Below, one piece after another: positions 36,654-46,238 of a stretch of DNA of 62,107 nucleotides. This DNA is from CAZNFR01 sp964572225 (GTDB taxonomy: Bacteria; Bacteroidota; Bacteroidia; Bacteroidales; GCA-2748055). The first letter of the stretch is position 1, and each line of letters opens with the position of its first letter. The notes beneath the pieces are model-generated. The model was not told the origin of the DNA and made no database searches. It saw nothing but the letters and a program-made list of their open reading frames with translations. The DNA is taken from positions 1-62,107 of the forward strand of contig CAZNFR010000011.1 of NCBI GenBank assembly GCA_964572225.1, given 5' to 3'. The position numbers and the translations under genes were made by a program.

Positions 36654-37034
36654 CTATCCTGTTCTTCTTTTCCTTTTGGATGCATAGGGAACCACCTCAT
36701 CCAGAATTATGGCTTCCTGCAGGACCTCATTCAATACCCTGTGGTTGATTTCATCGACACTTTTATAGACAATCCCGGATACTTGTTTCCGGTTGTTGTT
36801 AATTAGAATCCCCTGATCATTTGAAAGCTATTTTCCCCGGATAAAAGCGAGCTCCACGCTCTTGTTTTTACGCGGATTAAGATAGCAGATCCAGCTTTTT
36901 CGGTAATAAAATGGGATACCATATGAAATTTTTGAGTACATTTCCGGATGCGAAAGAATAAAATCGTGCAATTGAAGCATCACTTCTTTCACTGTTCCCT
37001 CAAACTCTAGAATATAGTCGATTGATTCCTTCAT
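36654..37034 (-). pseudogene. DUF1801-like protein gene with in-frame amber stop
   Basis: The ATG at 37032-37034 starts a 68-residue product typical of the DUF1801 N-terminal half (SYGIPFYYRKSWICYLNPRK, VELAFIRGK). It stops at TAG 36828-36830. The same frame continues for 57 more codons with the expected second half (LSNDQGILINNNRKQV, DEINHRVLNEVLQEAIIL) to a TAG at 36654-36656. The full length of about 126 residues is normal for the family, so a single nonsense change is the simplest reading. Function of the family is unknown. Confidence 0.75.
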
Positions 37035-37091
37035 GTTAAGTACCTGAATTTATGTTTATGAACAATTTTTATAAGATATAGTTAATAGGGT

Positions 37092-37454
37092 ATGCGAAAG
37101 AACCGCAGAAATTTAGTATCTGTTCTGTTGATGTTGATATTCAGCCTGCCTCTGATATATCAGCCGGTTCACCGTATTCATCACATACATGAAGGCAATT
37201 CCCATGAGGAATGTTGTGATGCACATCATCATCACTTTCCTCCGGAGAAAAATATGTTCGGAATCCAGCTCGATGCAGCCCACGAGCATTGCTATGTTTG
37301 TGACTATGAGATGGTCAGCTTCTCCATGCCCGAAGCCATCCAGGCTCAATCTCCTGCCGTAATCTGCTATCCATTACTTGAGGCAGGTCGTGAAGTTCTT
37401 GTAGCTCTTGATTTTAATGATAAGCCATCCCAGAGAGGACCTCCGATAGCGTAA
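37092..37454 (+). CDS. Small His/Cys-rich exported protein
   Basis: 120 residues with a signal peptide (residues 8-26). The mature part has clusters of His (HRIHHIHEGNSHEECCDAHHHH) and EHCYVCDYE, and ends QRGPPIA, a layout I know from small Bacteroidota proteins encoded just before TonB-dependent receptors. Metal binding (zinc or copper) in the periplasm is likely from the His/Cys content. It precedes the truncated receptor by 42 bp, so it may belong to a metal-uptake unit that has been damaged here. Confidence 0.7.
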   Translation: MRKNRRNLVSVLLMLIFSLPLIYQPVHRIHHIHEGNSHEECCDAHHHHFPPEKNMFGIQLDAAHEHCYVCDYEMVSFSMPEAIQAQSPAVICYPLLEAGREVLVALDFNDKPSQRGPPIA

Positions 37455-37496
37455 ACTTCCGCAACAGTCCGATTATTTATTCCTTAAATCATAAGA

Positions 37497-38933
37497 ATGC
37501 ATTTCCTTTTCATGCTTATGGGCTTTGCCTTGTTTCTGGCAATTCCTGTAAAAGCACAATATAGTATCCGTGGTGAGGTTACAGACCCGGAAAACGAGGC
37601 CCTCACCGGTGCAGTTGTTTTACTCAATGAAGGAGGACAGTCCAAGCTCACTGACCGAAGTGGCCAATTCAGATTTGATAACCTGGAACAGGGGAATTAT
37701 AAACTCGAAGTACGCTTTGTGGGATTCAATACCTTCCAGACTGAGATACAACTTTTGGGAGATACCAGTTTGTTTATCGGCCTGATCAAAGCAGTTAAGG
37801 AACTTGATGAAGTAGTGGTGAAAGATAACTTTGCCCGGATAAGAGAAAGAACGGAACCCATTGCCATTGAGGTTGTGGAAGAAAATTACTTACTTAATCA
37901 GAGATCAGGAAGCCTGGTCCAAACCCTGGACCGGTTGCCGGGAATTAAGAGCATGGGCATAGGAAGTAGTCAGTCCAAACCCCTTATCCGCGGACTTGGA
38001 TTTCAGAGGGTTGTAGTGGTCGAAAACGGAATTAAGCATGAAGGTCAGCAATGGGGCCTGGATCATGGATTGGAAATAGACCAGTTCGGGGCAAGCCATG
38101 TTGAAGTAATCAAGGGACCTGCAAGCATTCTCTATGGTTCAGATGCGATTGGTGGAGTTATAAATATCCGCGATTTGTTCATACCCCGGAAAAACAGTAT
38201 TGGAGGAAGGATAGAATCCGGAATACAGACTAACAACGATTTATATGCAATATCAGCCTCACTTTATGGACGGAAAGAAAATCTGTATGCGAAACTTCGC
38301 TTTAGCCTGAGTGATTACGCAGATCAGAAAATACCTGCAGACAGTATTGCGTATTTTTCCCGTTATTTCAAACTTAAGGATAGGAGATTAAGAAATACTG
38401 CGGGAAATGAAAGAAACGTGGGATTTACTGTCGGATATGATGCCAACCGATGGAGGAGCAGTGTCAGCCTTAGTTCCGTTAGCATGGAAAGCGGCTTTTT
38501 TGCCAATGCGCATGGGCTGGAAATAAGGAGATCCCGTATCGATTACGATCGGTCGTACCGGGATATTGATCTTCCTTATCACCAGGTAAATCACCTTAAA
38601 GTATATACCAATAACACCATTGATCTTCCCTGGGGAGAATTAAGCCTTGATGCGGGATGGCAGGGCAATTACCGGAGGGAGTTCTCAGAAGCCATCGGAC
38701 ATGGATTTATGCCCGACCCCCCTGATAACCTGGAACGTGAGTTTATCAAGAATGTGGTGGACCTCAATTCGGGTTGGGTATATACAAATTCCGCCGGCTA
38801 CCGGATTCAGGCAGGGATAAATCTCTCCGTAGAACAAAACCGGATAGGAGGTTGGGGATATATAATCCCTGCATACCTTTCAGCAGAAACAAAACATCAT
38901 TCATTTTTGTGCTTGTGGTGGCCCTTTTTATAG
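37497..38933 (+). pseudogene. TonB-dependent receptor, C-terminal half lost
   Basis: 478 residues, while this family is normally about 700-800. Signal peptide ending VKAQ, a CarboxypepD_reg-like domain (IRGEVTDPENEALTGAVV), a plug domain (DEVVVKDNF to DAIGGVINIRD) and the first barrel strands are intact. Near IGGWGYIIPAY the match to a receptor ends, and about 18 unrelated residues rich in Trp/Phe follow to a stop. From that point the DNA encodes the signal peptide of a different lipoprotein in another frame. A deletion of roughly 1 kb that joined the two genes fits. An assembly collapse is the main alternative. The product would lack most of the barrel. Confidence 0.8.
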
Positions 38934-39349
38934 TGCCGTCTTGTTCGGATGACAAGGATGAAATTCTTCCTGAAATCATTCTGGATCCGGGGTTGCATTT
39001 CCCTTTAAATTGTGACACCTTGGAAATCGGCAATAGTTTTGTTTTTAAGGCCAAATTTACAGATAACAGGGAGCTTGGCGGATGGAGTCTTGAGATTCAT
39101 CATAACTTTGATCATCATACCCACAGCACAGAAACAGGGAATTGTGAGGAGCACCCCGATAAAGATGCGGTTAACCCCTTCTTTTTGCTTGAGAGCTATC
39201 AAATACCGGATGGTTTAACTGAATATGATGCGATCCAGGAGATATTTATACCGGCTGATTCTGATCCCGGGGATTATCACCTGATGATCAGGCTGGCAGA
39301 TAAGGAGGGTTGGCAGGCATTAAAGGGATTAAGTGTGAAACTGGAATAA
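38873..39349 (+). CDS. DUF4625-like lipoprotein, start lost or altered
   Basis: Lipoprotein signal (TSFIFVLVVALFIVPSC) and then a domain with FPLNCDTLEIG, LEIHHNFDHHTH and PGDYHLMIRLADKEGW, matching the DUF4625 pattern, with His residues suited to metal binding. There is no ATG at the start of the signal: the codon where Met would be expected reads ATA at 38873, and the open frame only reaches a TTG at 38774 within the receptor gene. The product may be made from GTG 38909 or not at all. It would normally be a separate gene after the receptor. Confidence 0.7.
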   Translation: MPFSRNKTSFIFVLVVALFIVPSCSDDKDEILPEIILDPGLHFPLNCDTLEIGNSFVFKAKFTDNRELGGWSLEIHHNFDHHTHSTETGNCEEHPDKDAVNPFFLLESYQIPDGLTEYDAIQEIFIPADSDPGDYHLMIRLADKEGWQALKGLSVKLE

Positions 39350-39352
39350 CAA

Positions 39353-39377
39353 AAATCCCGGGTAACTCCCGGGATTT
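39353..39377. terminator. Intrinsic terminator
   Basis: Perfect 10-bp stem AAATCCCGGG with loop TAACT and its complement. It lies between the convergent DUF4625-like and DUF4251-like genes. Confidence 0.75.
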
Positions 39378-39385
39378 AAATGAAT

Positions 39386-39949
39386 CTAGTATGTGTTATA
39401 GCCCTGATAGGCAACCGATTGAGCAGTAGGTAGAATCCTTCCGTTGTAGGTAATGGACTGACCTCTCATTCCATATAAAGTAGCTCTTGAGTTGCCTTCG
39501 GCATCAATATCCATAAATACATCCCAGGAACCGATTTGTGTCAGTACATTCATTTTAATTCTGAACACCTGCTTTTTCTCATTTACATCCAGTTCCCAAT
39601 CGGTTATGGTTCCCTCTGCGGTGACCCCTCCAACACCGTTGTAGCCTGCACCGAAATCAGATCCGGTCTGGATAACTGCCTGGGCTGAATCGACATGAAT
39701 GAAGTTTAGGGTGGAACTAACAGGTATCCGGTCACCATATCGTGTATTGAGGGTATGTGCTTCCAGAACGAAATCCTTATTATTAAGGATAAGTTTGGTT
39801 ATCTGAAATTGCTTATCCCTTTTATCGATTCTTTCCTGTTTCTTTTCAGCTTTTTGAGCTTTCCGGATTTCTTTTTCGGTTGGCTCCTGAGCTGACAGTA
39901 TAATTGAACCGCTAAAAGCAACTGCAATAATCAATAATAAGCGTTTCAT
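39386..39949 (-). CDS. DUF4251-like exported protein
   Basis: 187 residues. Signal peptide ending LSAQ; a highly charged coiled segment (KEIRKAQKAEKKQERIDKR) at about 25-46; then a beta-rich domain (FVLEAHTLNTRYGDRIPV, NFIHVDSAQAVIQTG) of the DUF4251 type, restricted to Bacteroidota. Function unknown. Stands alone on the minus strand. Confidence 0.88.
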   Translation of the reverse strand: MKRLLLIIAVAFSGSIILSAQEPTEKEIRKAQKAEKKQERIDKRDKQFQITKLILNNKDFVLEAHTLNTRYGDRIPVSSTLNFIHVDSAQAVIQTGSDFGAGYNGVGGVTAEGTITDWELDVNEKKQVFRIKMNVLTQIGSWDVFMDIDAEGNSRATLYGMRGQSITYNGRILPTAQSVAYQGYNTY

Positions 39950-40125
39950 AATTACCTCCTTTTATTTTTCTTATAATGTTTCAAAAGTTATGCCAGACTA
40001 GCTTTTTTACTGAAGGGTAGGCATAAGATATGAAACTAATATACGGAACAGGAAATATTGCCCAATGTGTTTAAGCATTACAATTATTCTGTTTAGTTTT
40101 AACCCGGAATCAACCTTACCCGAAA

Positions 40126-41601
40126 ATGAAACTACATTCTGTGGAAATTGCTTCACTGGCAGGTCTGTTTTTCCTGGGTCTTACCAGTTGTAATAAGCGT
40201 GAAATAAAGGAAGAAAAGCCCAATATTATTTTTTACATCACCGACGATATTGGCTGGAATGACCTTGGGTGCTATGGAAATAAAGTGGTTAAAACCCCCA
40301 ACATTGATCAGCTCGCTTCATCAGCAATGGTCTTTGACAATGCCTATTTGACTTCGAGCAGCTGCAGTCCCAGCCGAGCTTCGATTGCTACCTCAAGATA
40401 TCCACATAATCATGGTGCACCAGAGCTTCACACAAGAATAGATCTTGAAAAACAACCTTTTTTTCCCAGACAGTTAAAGGAGGCAGGGTATTATACTATT
40501 TTCAACGGAAAGGCACATGGATTTGAAATTGATTCCATTACCTGGGATACAGCACCCCCGGCAAGTGGACCCGGATTACAAGAGGATTGGGTAAATCTTT
40601 TGAGGAACAGGGATAGGAGCAAACCCTTTTTTGCCTGGTTTGCCAGCGTGGATGCCCACCGGAAATGGCAATTTTCCGATGAGGCCCCGGTGTATGATCC
40701 TTCTGATATTGAAGTGCCTCCAATGCTATATGATGGTCCTCTCACACGGCAGGATCTTGCAGATTATTATCATGAAGTTTCACGTGCCGATTATTATATG
40801 GGTGAGTTGATCAGAGAACTTAAGGAGCAGGGAGTGTATGAAAACACAATAATCGTTCATTGTACCGATAATGGTCGACCCTTTCCAAGGTGTAAGACCC
40901 GTTGTTATGACAGTGGAATGAAAACTTACCTTATTGTGTCAGGACCCGGGATAAAGTCCGGGCGTTCAAAATCTCCGGTTAGTGTAATTGATATAGGCCC
41001 CACCTTACTTGATCTTGCTGGTATAAATCAGGATAAACGAATGCAGGGGGTCAGTTTCAGGGCCGTTTTGACCGATCCTGATACAAGAAGCCGTGATTTT
41101 ACCTTTTCGGAACAAAATTGGCATGTTTTTCAGGCGCACCAGCGAATGGTGAGATTTGAGAAATGGATGTACATAAAGAATAACTTTCCCGATAGAAGGG
41201 CTAATTGTCAGGAATCCAATTTATTATATCCTACGGGACAAGAATTGTGGGAGGCATGGGAGAAGGGGCTGACCCTTCCCGAGCAGGAAGATGTATTCAG
41301 AATACCCCGACCGGAAGAGGAATTATATAATGTGGAGGAGGATCCTTATCAGTTTAATGACCTTGCCCAGGATCCGGATTATGGCGAAGTTCTGGATACT
41401 ATGAGGCAGATTATGTCGGTATGGGTTAAGGAAACAGGAGATCATGTACCCGATAATCCTACGAATGACAGACAGGATGTAACGGGGTTGGGTGAACCGA
41501 TGGAACCCTTTAGAAGAGGTGAAATTCCCGGCGAACTCTTTGGAGCAGATACCATAACAAACAAAGGTCCGATTTTAATAAACGATATATCTGGCTTATG
41601 A
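40126..41601 (+). CDS. Sulfatase (S1 family, N-sulfatase-like)
   Basis: 491 residues. Lipoprotein signal with LTSC (Cys22). The metal strand is FYITDDIGWND (Asp40, Asp41), the formylglycine motif C80-S-P-S-R84 is canonical, and HCTDNGRPFPR near 250 gives further metal ligands. Sequence style resembles the heparan N-sulfatase-like group (S1_8), but this is by eye. Its last four bases are the start of the ankyrin lipoprotein gene (ATGA overlap), so the two are translationally coupled. Confidence 0.93.
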   Translation: MKLHSVEIASLAGLFFLGLTSCNKREIKEEKPNIIFYITDDIGWNDLGCYGNKVVKTPNIDQLASSAMVFDNAYLTSSSCSPSRASIATSRYPHNHGAPELHTRIDLEKQPFFPRQLKEAGYYTIFNGKAHGFEIDSITWDTAPPASGPGLQEDWVNLLRNRDRSKPFFAWFASVDAHRKWQFSDEAPVYDPSDIEVPPMLYDGPLTRQDLADYYHEVSRADYYMGELIRELKEQGVYENTIIVHCTDNGRPFPRCKTRCYDSGMKTYLIVSGPGIKSGRSKSPVSVIDIGPTLLDLAGINQDKRMQGVSFRAVLTDPDTRSRDFTFSEQNWHVFQAHQRMVRFEKWMYIKNNFPDRRANCQESNLLYPTGQELWEAWEKGLTLPEQEDVFRIPRPEEELYNVEEDPYQFNDLAQDPDYGEVLDTMRQIMSVWVKETGDHVPDNPTNDRQDVTGLGEPMEPFRRGEIPGELFGADTITNKGPILINDISGL

Positions 41602-42248
41602 AAACTATTACGATCAATTTTATTTGTCTGTATTTTTTGATTTTAATTTTTACCGGGACTGCCTGTAAAAGGGATAAGGTGGTTACCACGCGCGAAAAAG
41701 AGGGCTATTCCGGGAAAGTAGCGACTGGAGAAAATGAAAATTTGCGCGCACAAAGCGAGATGCAGGATCAAATGCTTGGACAGGTGATCAGGGAAGCAGC
41801 CCTCAACGGAGATCTTTCCTCACTCAGGCAGCTTACTGAAGCAGGGGTGGATATTAACCTCAGCGATGATGATGGGCGCACACCCCTGATGTTTGCAGCA
41901 TTCAACGGGCATCATGAGATTGTTGCCTTTCTGCTGGAAAAGGGTGCTTTTGTAGATATGCATGATGCTTTTAACCGGACGGCTCTTCTATATGCTGCCA
42001 CCGGTCCATTTCCACAAACAGTGGAACTATTGCTTAAAAATGATGCGGATCCCAATGTTGTGGATAGTGACGAGCATTTTACTCCATTAATGCACGCAGC
42101 TGCTGAGGGAAATATTGAGGTTGTAAGAGTTCTTCTTGAGCATGGAGCCAGGAAAGACCTTACTGATGTTGATGGTGATAATGCCCTTAGTTTTGCCCGT
42201 GAAAACGGACATGACAAGGTTGTTTCCCTTCTGGAAAAAGTAAAATGA
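41598..42248 (+). CDS. Ankyrin-repeat lipoprotein
   Basis: 216 residues. Lipoprotein signal ending GTAC (Cys23); then a linker of about 35 residues and four to five ankyrin repeats from about residue 60 (DDDGRTPLMFAAFNGHHEIVAFLLEKGA, DEHFTPLMHAAAEGNIEVVRVLLEHGA and others). Ankyrin repeats bind proteins; in the periplasm this could hold the coupled sulfatase or another enzyme. It overlaps the sulfatase gene by 4 bp. It is convergent with the RraA-like gene, 12 bp away. Confidence 0.93.
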   Translation: MKTITINFICLYFLILIFTGTACKRDKVVTTREKEGYSGKVATGENENLRAQSEMQDQMLGQVIREAALNGDLSSLRQLTEAGVDINLSDDDGRTPLMFAAFNGHHEIVAFLLEKGAFVDMHDAFNRTALLYAATGPFPQTVELLLKNDADPNVVDSDEHFTPLMHAAAEGNIEVVRVLLEHGARKDLTDVDGDNALSFARENGHDKVVSLLEKVK

Positions 42249-42260
42249 GTTAATCGGCGA

Positions 42261-43187
42261 TTACCAGGTACGGTCCTTAAGATATTCGTCAAGTGCCTCT
42301 TTTGTCATGGGAAGTCCTTCGGGATTACTTTCTACCCATTCCAGAAAAGCCGATTTTATATCCTCGGTCCATTTTCCATCAATCTGTCCGGGAGTATAGA
42401 GTCCCTCTTTGAGCATTTGGTGACCAAACATATCCCTGAGCATAATAAACTCGGCTCGTTGTACCACTTCCTCGGCAAGGTGTGCAGGGATGAAGAGCAC
42501 GCCTGTTTTTTTTGCCAGGACAACATCTCCCGGAAACACCACCGCCCTGCCTATGCGTACAGGAACATTTATTCCCATTAACATCACATCCTTCAGATAG
42601 GATGGATCCCAGCCTCTTACAAAAGCATTGAATCCTTCAATATCTGATAATCCTTCCAGATCACGGCTTCCTGCGTCAAAAACTACCCCGTTGCCGGAAT
42701 TGGCGAAAATTGCATTCCCAAGATTGTCGCCGATAAGGGTGCCGTCAATAACCTTACCGAAGGCATCGGCAACGTATACATCACCGGGTTGAAGCGCGTC
42801 TATGGGCCATGAGTTCATTGCACCTACCTGACCTGCCTCCTGTCCATCCTGGGTCATTCTTTCCATAATTTCGGGTCTGCCGGGCATATAATAAGCAGTT
42901 AACGCCCTTCCTACAACAGGCTTATCCTCATGGAGGATTTCCCAGCCCCCCTCAAATTGATTATTGTATCCTTTGGAACGGATAATTCCCCATGCTTCTT
43001 CGATAGAAACCTTATTCATCCTTTCAAGAATTTCATCGGAAACTTTAGGACGTCCATCTTCAAATCTTTCTCCGGTCCATTCTTTGGTGAGGTAGATCCG
43101 GTAATCCCGGTTGGTGTTAAATTGTGCAAATAATCCGGATGAGAAAGCAATTGCAAAAATAATGAGACTTACAGATTTGGTTTTCAT
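42261..43187 (-). CDS. Exported RraA-family protein (HMG aldolase-like)
   Basis: 308 residues with a signal peptide (SSGLFAQ). The central region has the RraA/HMG-HKG aldolase pattern: DVYVADAFGKVIDGTLIGDNLGNAIFANSGNGVVFDAGSRD, with Gly-rich and Arg/Asp motif used for binding the metal-oxaloacetate type ligand in related aldolases and decarboxylases. About 80 N-terminal residues are outside the family core. Export of an RraA-like protein is unusual; most are cytoplasmic. It follows the BASS transporter by 33 bp, suggesting that a carboxylic acid is processed and taken up. Confidence 0.85.
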   Translation of the reverse strand: MKTKSVSLIIFAIAFSSGLFAQFNTNRDYRIYLTKEWTGERFEDGRPKVSDEILERMNKVSIEEAWGIIRSKGYNNQFEGGWEILHEDKPVVGRALTAYYMPGRPEIMERMTQDGQEAGQVGAMNSWPIDALQPGDVYVADAFGKVIDGTLIGDNLGNAIFANSGNGVVFDAGSRDLEGLSDIEGFNAFVRGWDPSYLKDVMLMGINVPVRIGRAVVFPGDVVLAKKTGVLFIPAHLAEEVVQRAEFIMLRDMFGHQMLKEGLYTPGQIDGKWTEDIKSAFLEWVESNPEGLPMTKEALDEYLKDRTW

Positions 43188-43220
43188 GAAATTCGTTTTT
43201 TATGGTTAGTCAGAGTATTA

Positions 43221-44519
43221 TCAATTATCATCTTTAACAACTTCATCCTCAGAATTGTTTTTCCCCCTCCACCAGGTTGCGAGGGATGAACCGGTAATAT
43301 TCATCATCGGACCGAAAACAGCCGGAGCGAGTCCAACCGTCGCAACCTTACCCATTTCAAGAGCAATCCCCGAAGCGAGTCCGCCATTTTGCATTCCAAC
43401 TTCCAGAGCAATGGTGCGGCAGGATTTTTCATCCATGCGGGCAAGCTTGCAAATCCAGTACCCCAGAAAATAGCCTGTTGTATTATGCAGAAGACAGGCA
43501 ATAATGAGGATAAATCCGATTTGAAGCAGGCTATCCCTTCCTGCAGCGGTTATCACCACTATTATCAGTCCTATCCCTGCCATCGAAAGAAAAGCAAGTG
43601 CTTTGTCCAGATACTCCTTACTTCCTCCCGCGAGTTTTTTGAACAAGATGCCTCCTGCGATGGGCAGCATAAAGAACCAGAGAAGATCTTTCCCAAATTG
43701 AACCATAGCCTCATTAAATGTAGCTCCGGTGGTGCTGAGGAAAATATAGTTTTTAGCAAGAATAATCAGAAGATATACGATCAACTGCACCGCGAGTGAC
43801 CGGTTTTTTTCCGAGCCGTAGGCAACCGCATTAAACAAAAGGCCGGCAACAATAGGAAGGATAACGATATTAATGATGCTCAGCATCATTTCCCAAAACT
43901 CTACCGGGACAAACTCTCCGGCGAAAAACTTCATCAGTGTGGGGGTTACGAGAGGAGCAAGCATTGTGGCAAAAGCAGTAAGAGTAACAGAAAGAGCCAG
44001 GTTTGCCTTGGCAATGAATGACATTACATTGGATGCCAGCCCACTGGGAGAGGATCCTACAAGTACTATTCCTGCTGCTATTTCGGGAGGAAAACCGAAG
44101 CTTCTGGCTATGACAAATCCTACCACGGGCATAATGGTAAACTGGCAAAGTAATCCCAGTAAAACACCTTTGGGCATTTTAACAACTCCTGCAAAATCCC
44201 TGAAGCTCATCTGTGATCCCATGCCAAACATAATGATCTGCAAGAGGGGAACAATGGTTGATTTCAATTCAAACTCACCCCATGTAATAAAAAAATGCGG
44301 GTAAAACATGGCAATACTCACTGCCGACAAGATCATGATGGTATAAGAGAAACTTTTAAGGAAGGAATTGCCTCGCACTGCGAAAGCAAGACTCAAGAAA
44401 AACAGAATCAATGAAGGACCAGTATACTGTTTGAAATCGAATAAAATACTGATAATGAATAGAGTCAATAAAACACCAGAGGCAAATGTAAGAATCCTGT
44501 ATAAAATCGATTTTTTCAT
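43221..44519 (-). CDS. BASS-family sodium symporter-like transporter
   Basis: 432 residues with ten or more helices. After an N-terminal region of three helices, the BASS core begins near QIIMFGMGSQMSFRDF and includes GIVLVGSSPSGLASNVMSFIAKAN, the characteristic crossover segment, and EVGMQNGGLASGIALEMG. The family moves bile acids, keto acids, pantoate and other organic anions with sodium. It is first in a two-gene unit with the exported RraA-like protein. The likely cargo is a small organic acid; which one is unknown. Confidence 0.9.
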   Translation of the reverse strand: MKKSILYRILTFASGVLLTLFIISILFDFKQYTGPSLILFFLSLAFAVRGNSFLKSFSYTIMILSAVSIAMFYPHFFITWGEFELKSTIVPLLQIIMFGMGSQMSFRDFAGVVKMPKGVLLGLLCQFTIMPVVGFVIARSFGFPPEIAAGIVLVGSSPSGLASNVMSFIAKANLALSVTLTAFATMLAPLVTPTLMKFFAGEFVPVEFWEMMLSIINIVILPIVAGLLFNAVAYGSEKNRSLAVQLIVYLLIILAKNYIFLSTTGATFNEAMVQFGKDLLWFFMLPIAGGILFKKLAGGSKEYLDKALAFLSMAGIGLIIVVITAAGRDSLLQIGFILIIACLLHNTTGYFLGYWICKLARMDEKSCRTIALEVGMQNGGLASGIALEMGKVATVGLAPAVFGPMMNITGSSLATWWRGKNNSEDEVVKDDN

Positions 44520-44800
44520 ATTCAGAAGAAAAGTGTTGGAAACGATTATTTACTTTTGACTGATATTTGGGGGCAATAATATAAAATTCCTTTGACGAAA
44601 CCCATTAATTGGACATTTTTTGATATTTTACCTGCTCAATAACCAAATAAATTATTTAATCGGAAATAAACTTTCTTATGGGTGAATGAACAATTATCCG
44701 TTTCAATTTTGTTTAAAAAGGGTGAATCCTGAGCATCTCCTGCCTGGGAGCTTTGTTAAAATAGACAGACAGAGAGTTTAACTTCTTAAATCCTTTAAGT

Positions 44801-46201
44801 ATGAAAGAAAATAAAACTGAGAACCAAAAAATGAACCCGGTCGACCGCAGATCCTTTTTAAAGAAGGCAGGTCTGGGCGGATTAAGTCTGGGTTTATTGA
44901 TGAATTCAAGCCTTGAGGAACAATTGGATTTTACAACCCAGAATGTAAGTCGGTTTTCGGGTCCATCAGACCTTAAAATCACCGATATGAGAATTGCTCA
45001 GGTCGGAAATGTACCCATAGTTAAAATATATACAAATCAGGGGATTCATGGATTGGGCGATGTAAGGGATGGAGCAGATAAACGATACGCATTGATGCTG
45101 AAATCCAGGATTCTGGGTGAAAATCCCTGTAATGTGGAGAGGATATTTAAGATCATAAAGCAATTCGGCGGACACGGTCGGTTGGGAGGTGGTGTATCGG
45201 GCGTTGAAATGGCCCTTTGGGACCTTACCGGAACAGCATACAATGTTCCTCTCTATCAGCTCCTGGGTGGGAAATACCGGGATAAAGTCAGAATCTATGT
45301 GGATACACCTTCGGTAAACAATCCCGATGAATTTGCCAAACGTATGCTGGGCCGTAAGGAACAAGGCTTCACCATAATGAAAATGGATATTGGAATTGGT
45401 TTGATAGATCATATTCCGGGAACCCTTACCAATACTGAGTTCTGGGGAGATATGAGGGGCTGGGTAGATAAAAAAGGATTTTATGGAAGTACCATGCACC
45501 CATTTACCAGGGTCCAGATTACGGAAAAAGGAATCGCTGAAATGGTCAAATTTGTGGCAGCTATGAGAGAGGCAATCGGTTGGGAGATTCCGGTAGGAAT
45601 TGATCATCTCGGCCACCTCGGACTGAATAGTATGATCAGGCTGGGAGAAGCACTGGAGCCCTATAATATTGCATGGCTGGAAGATTTAATTCCCTGGCAA
45701 TTCACAGATCAATGGAAGGAAATATCCATGTCCCTTAATGTTCCCACACTAACCGGTGAGGATGTATATTTACTGGATGGTTTTAAAGACCTGATCCATA
45801 AGAGAGCTGTAGACATAGTACATCCTGATCCGGTTTCGGCCGGAGGGTATCTCGAAACCAAAAAAATTGGAGATTACGCCGAGCAACATGGAATTGCCAT
45901 GGCACTTCATCATGCATCCTCACCCATTACCTTTATGGGCTGCGTTCACACTGCTGCTGCGACTGAAAATTTTATTGCCCTTGAGCACCACTCAGTCGAT
46001 AAAGAGTGGTGGGAAGATCTTGTTACCGGACTGGACAAACCTCTTGTAAAGGACGGATATGTCCAGGTGCCCAATAAACCCGGGGTCGGTCTGGAGCTTA
46101 ACGAGGAAGTTGTAAAAGAACATTTGATGAAGGGGGAGGAATTATTTGCTCCTACCGAAGAATGGAACGAAAAAAGAAGCTGGGACAGAACCTGGAGTTG
46201 A
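44801..46201 (+). CDS. Tat-exported enolase-superfamily (mandelate racemase/sugar-acid dehydratase-like) protein
   Basis: 466 residues. A twin-arginine signal (DRRSFLKKAGLGG, residues 15-27) shows export of the folded protein. The superfamily metal ligands fit Asp in GIDHLG, Glu in WLEDLIP and Glu in TGEDVY. A Lys-x-Asp segment (MKMDIG) and His in ALHHASS are candidate acid/base residues. Likely dehydrates or racemises a sugar acid in the periplasm. It is preceded by a 281-bp region without a gene and followed by a strong terminator, so is probably a single-gene unit. Confidence 0.9.
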   Translation: MKENKTENQKMNPVDRRSFLKKAGLGGLSLGLLMNSSLEEQLDFTTQNVSRFSGPSDLKITDMRIAQVGNVPIVKIYTNQGIHGLGDVRDGADKRYALMLKSRILGENPCNVERIFKIIKQFGGHGRLGGGVSGVEMALWDLTGTAYNVPLYQLLGGKYRDKVRIYVDTPSVNNPDEFAKRMLGRKEQGFTIMKMDIGIGLIDHIPGTLTNTEFWGDMRGWVDKKGFYGSTMHPFTRVQITEKGIAEMVKFVAAMREAIGWEIPVGIDHLGHLGLNSMIRLGEALEPYNIAWLEDLIPWQFTDQWKEISMSLNVPTLTGEDVYLLDGFKDLIHKRAVDIVHPDPVSAGGYLETKKIGDYAEQHGIAMALHHASSPITFMGCVHTAAATENFIALEHHSVDKEWWEDLVTGLDKPLVKDGYVQVPNKPGVGLELNEEVVKEHLMKGEELFAPTEEWNEKRSWDRTWS

Positions 46202-46209
46202 TAAAGAAC

Positions 46210-46234
46210 TAAGCCCGGATAATCTCCGGGCTTA
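46210..46234. terminator. Intrinsic terminator
   Basis: Ten-bp perfect stem TAAGCCCGGA with loop TAATC, followed by a T-rich stretch. It lies between convergent genes and may serve both. Confidence 0.8.
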
Positions 46235-46238
46235 TTAT

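Noticed and set aside
17353..37034. Stop-codon reassignment as the cause of the in-frame stops
   Set aside because: The three in-frame stops at 17422, 20793 and 36830 are TAA, TGA and TAG. All other genes end normally with each of these codons, so separate nonsense mutations fit better than recoding.
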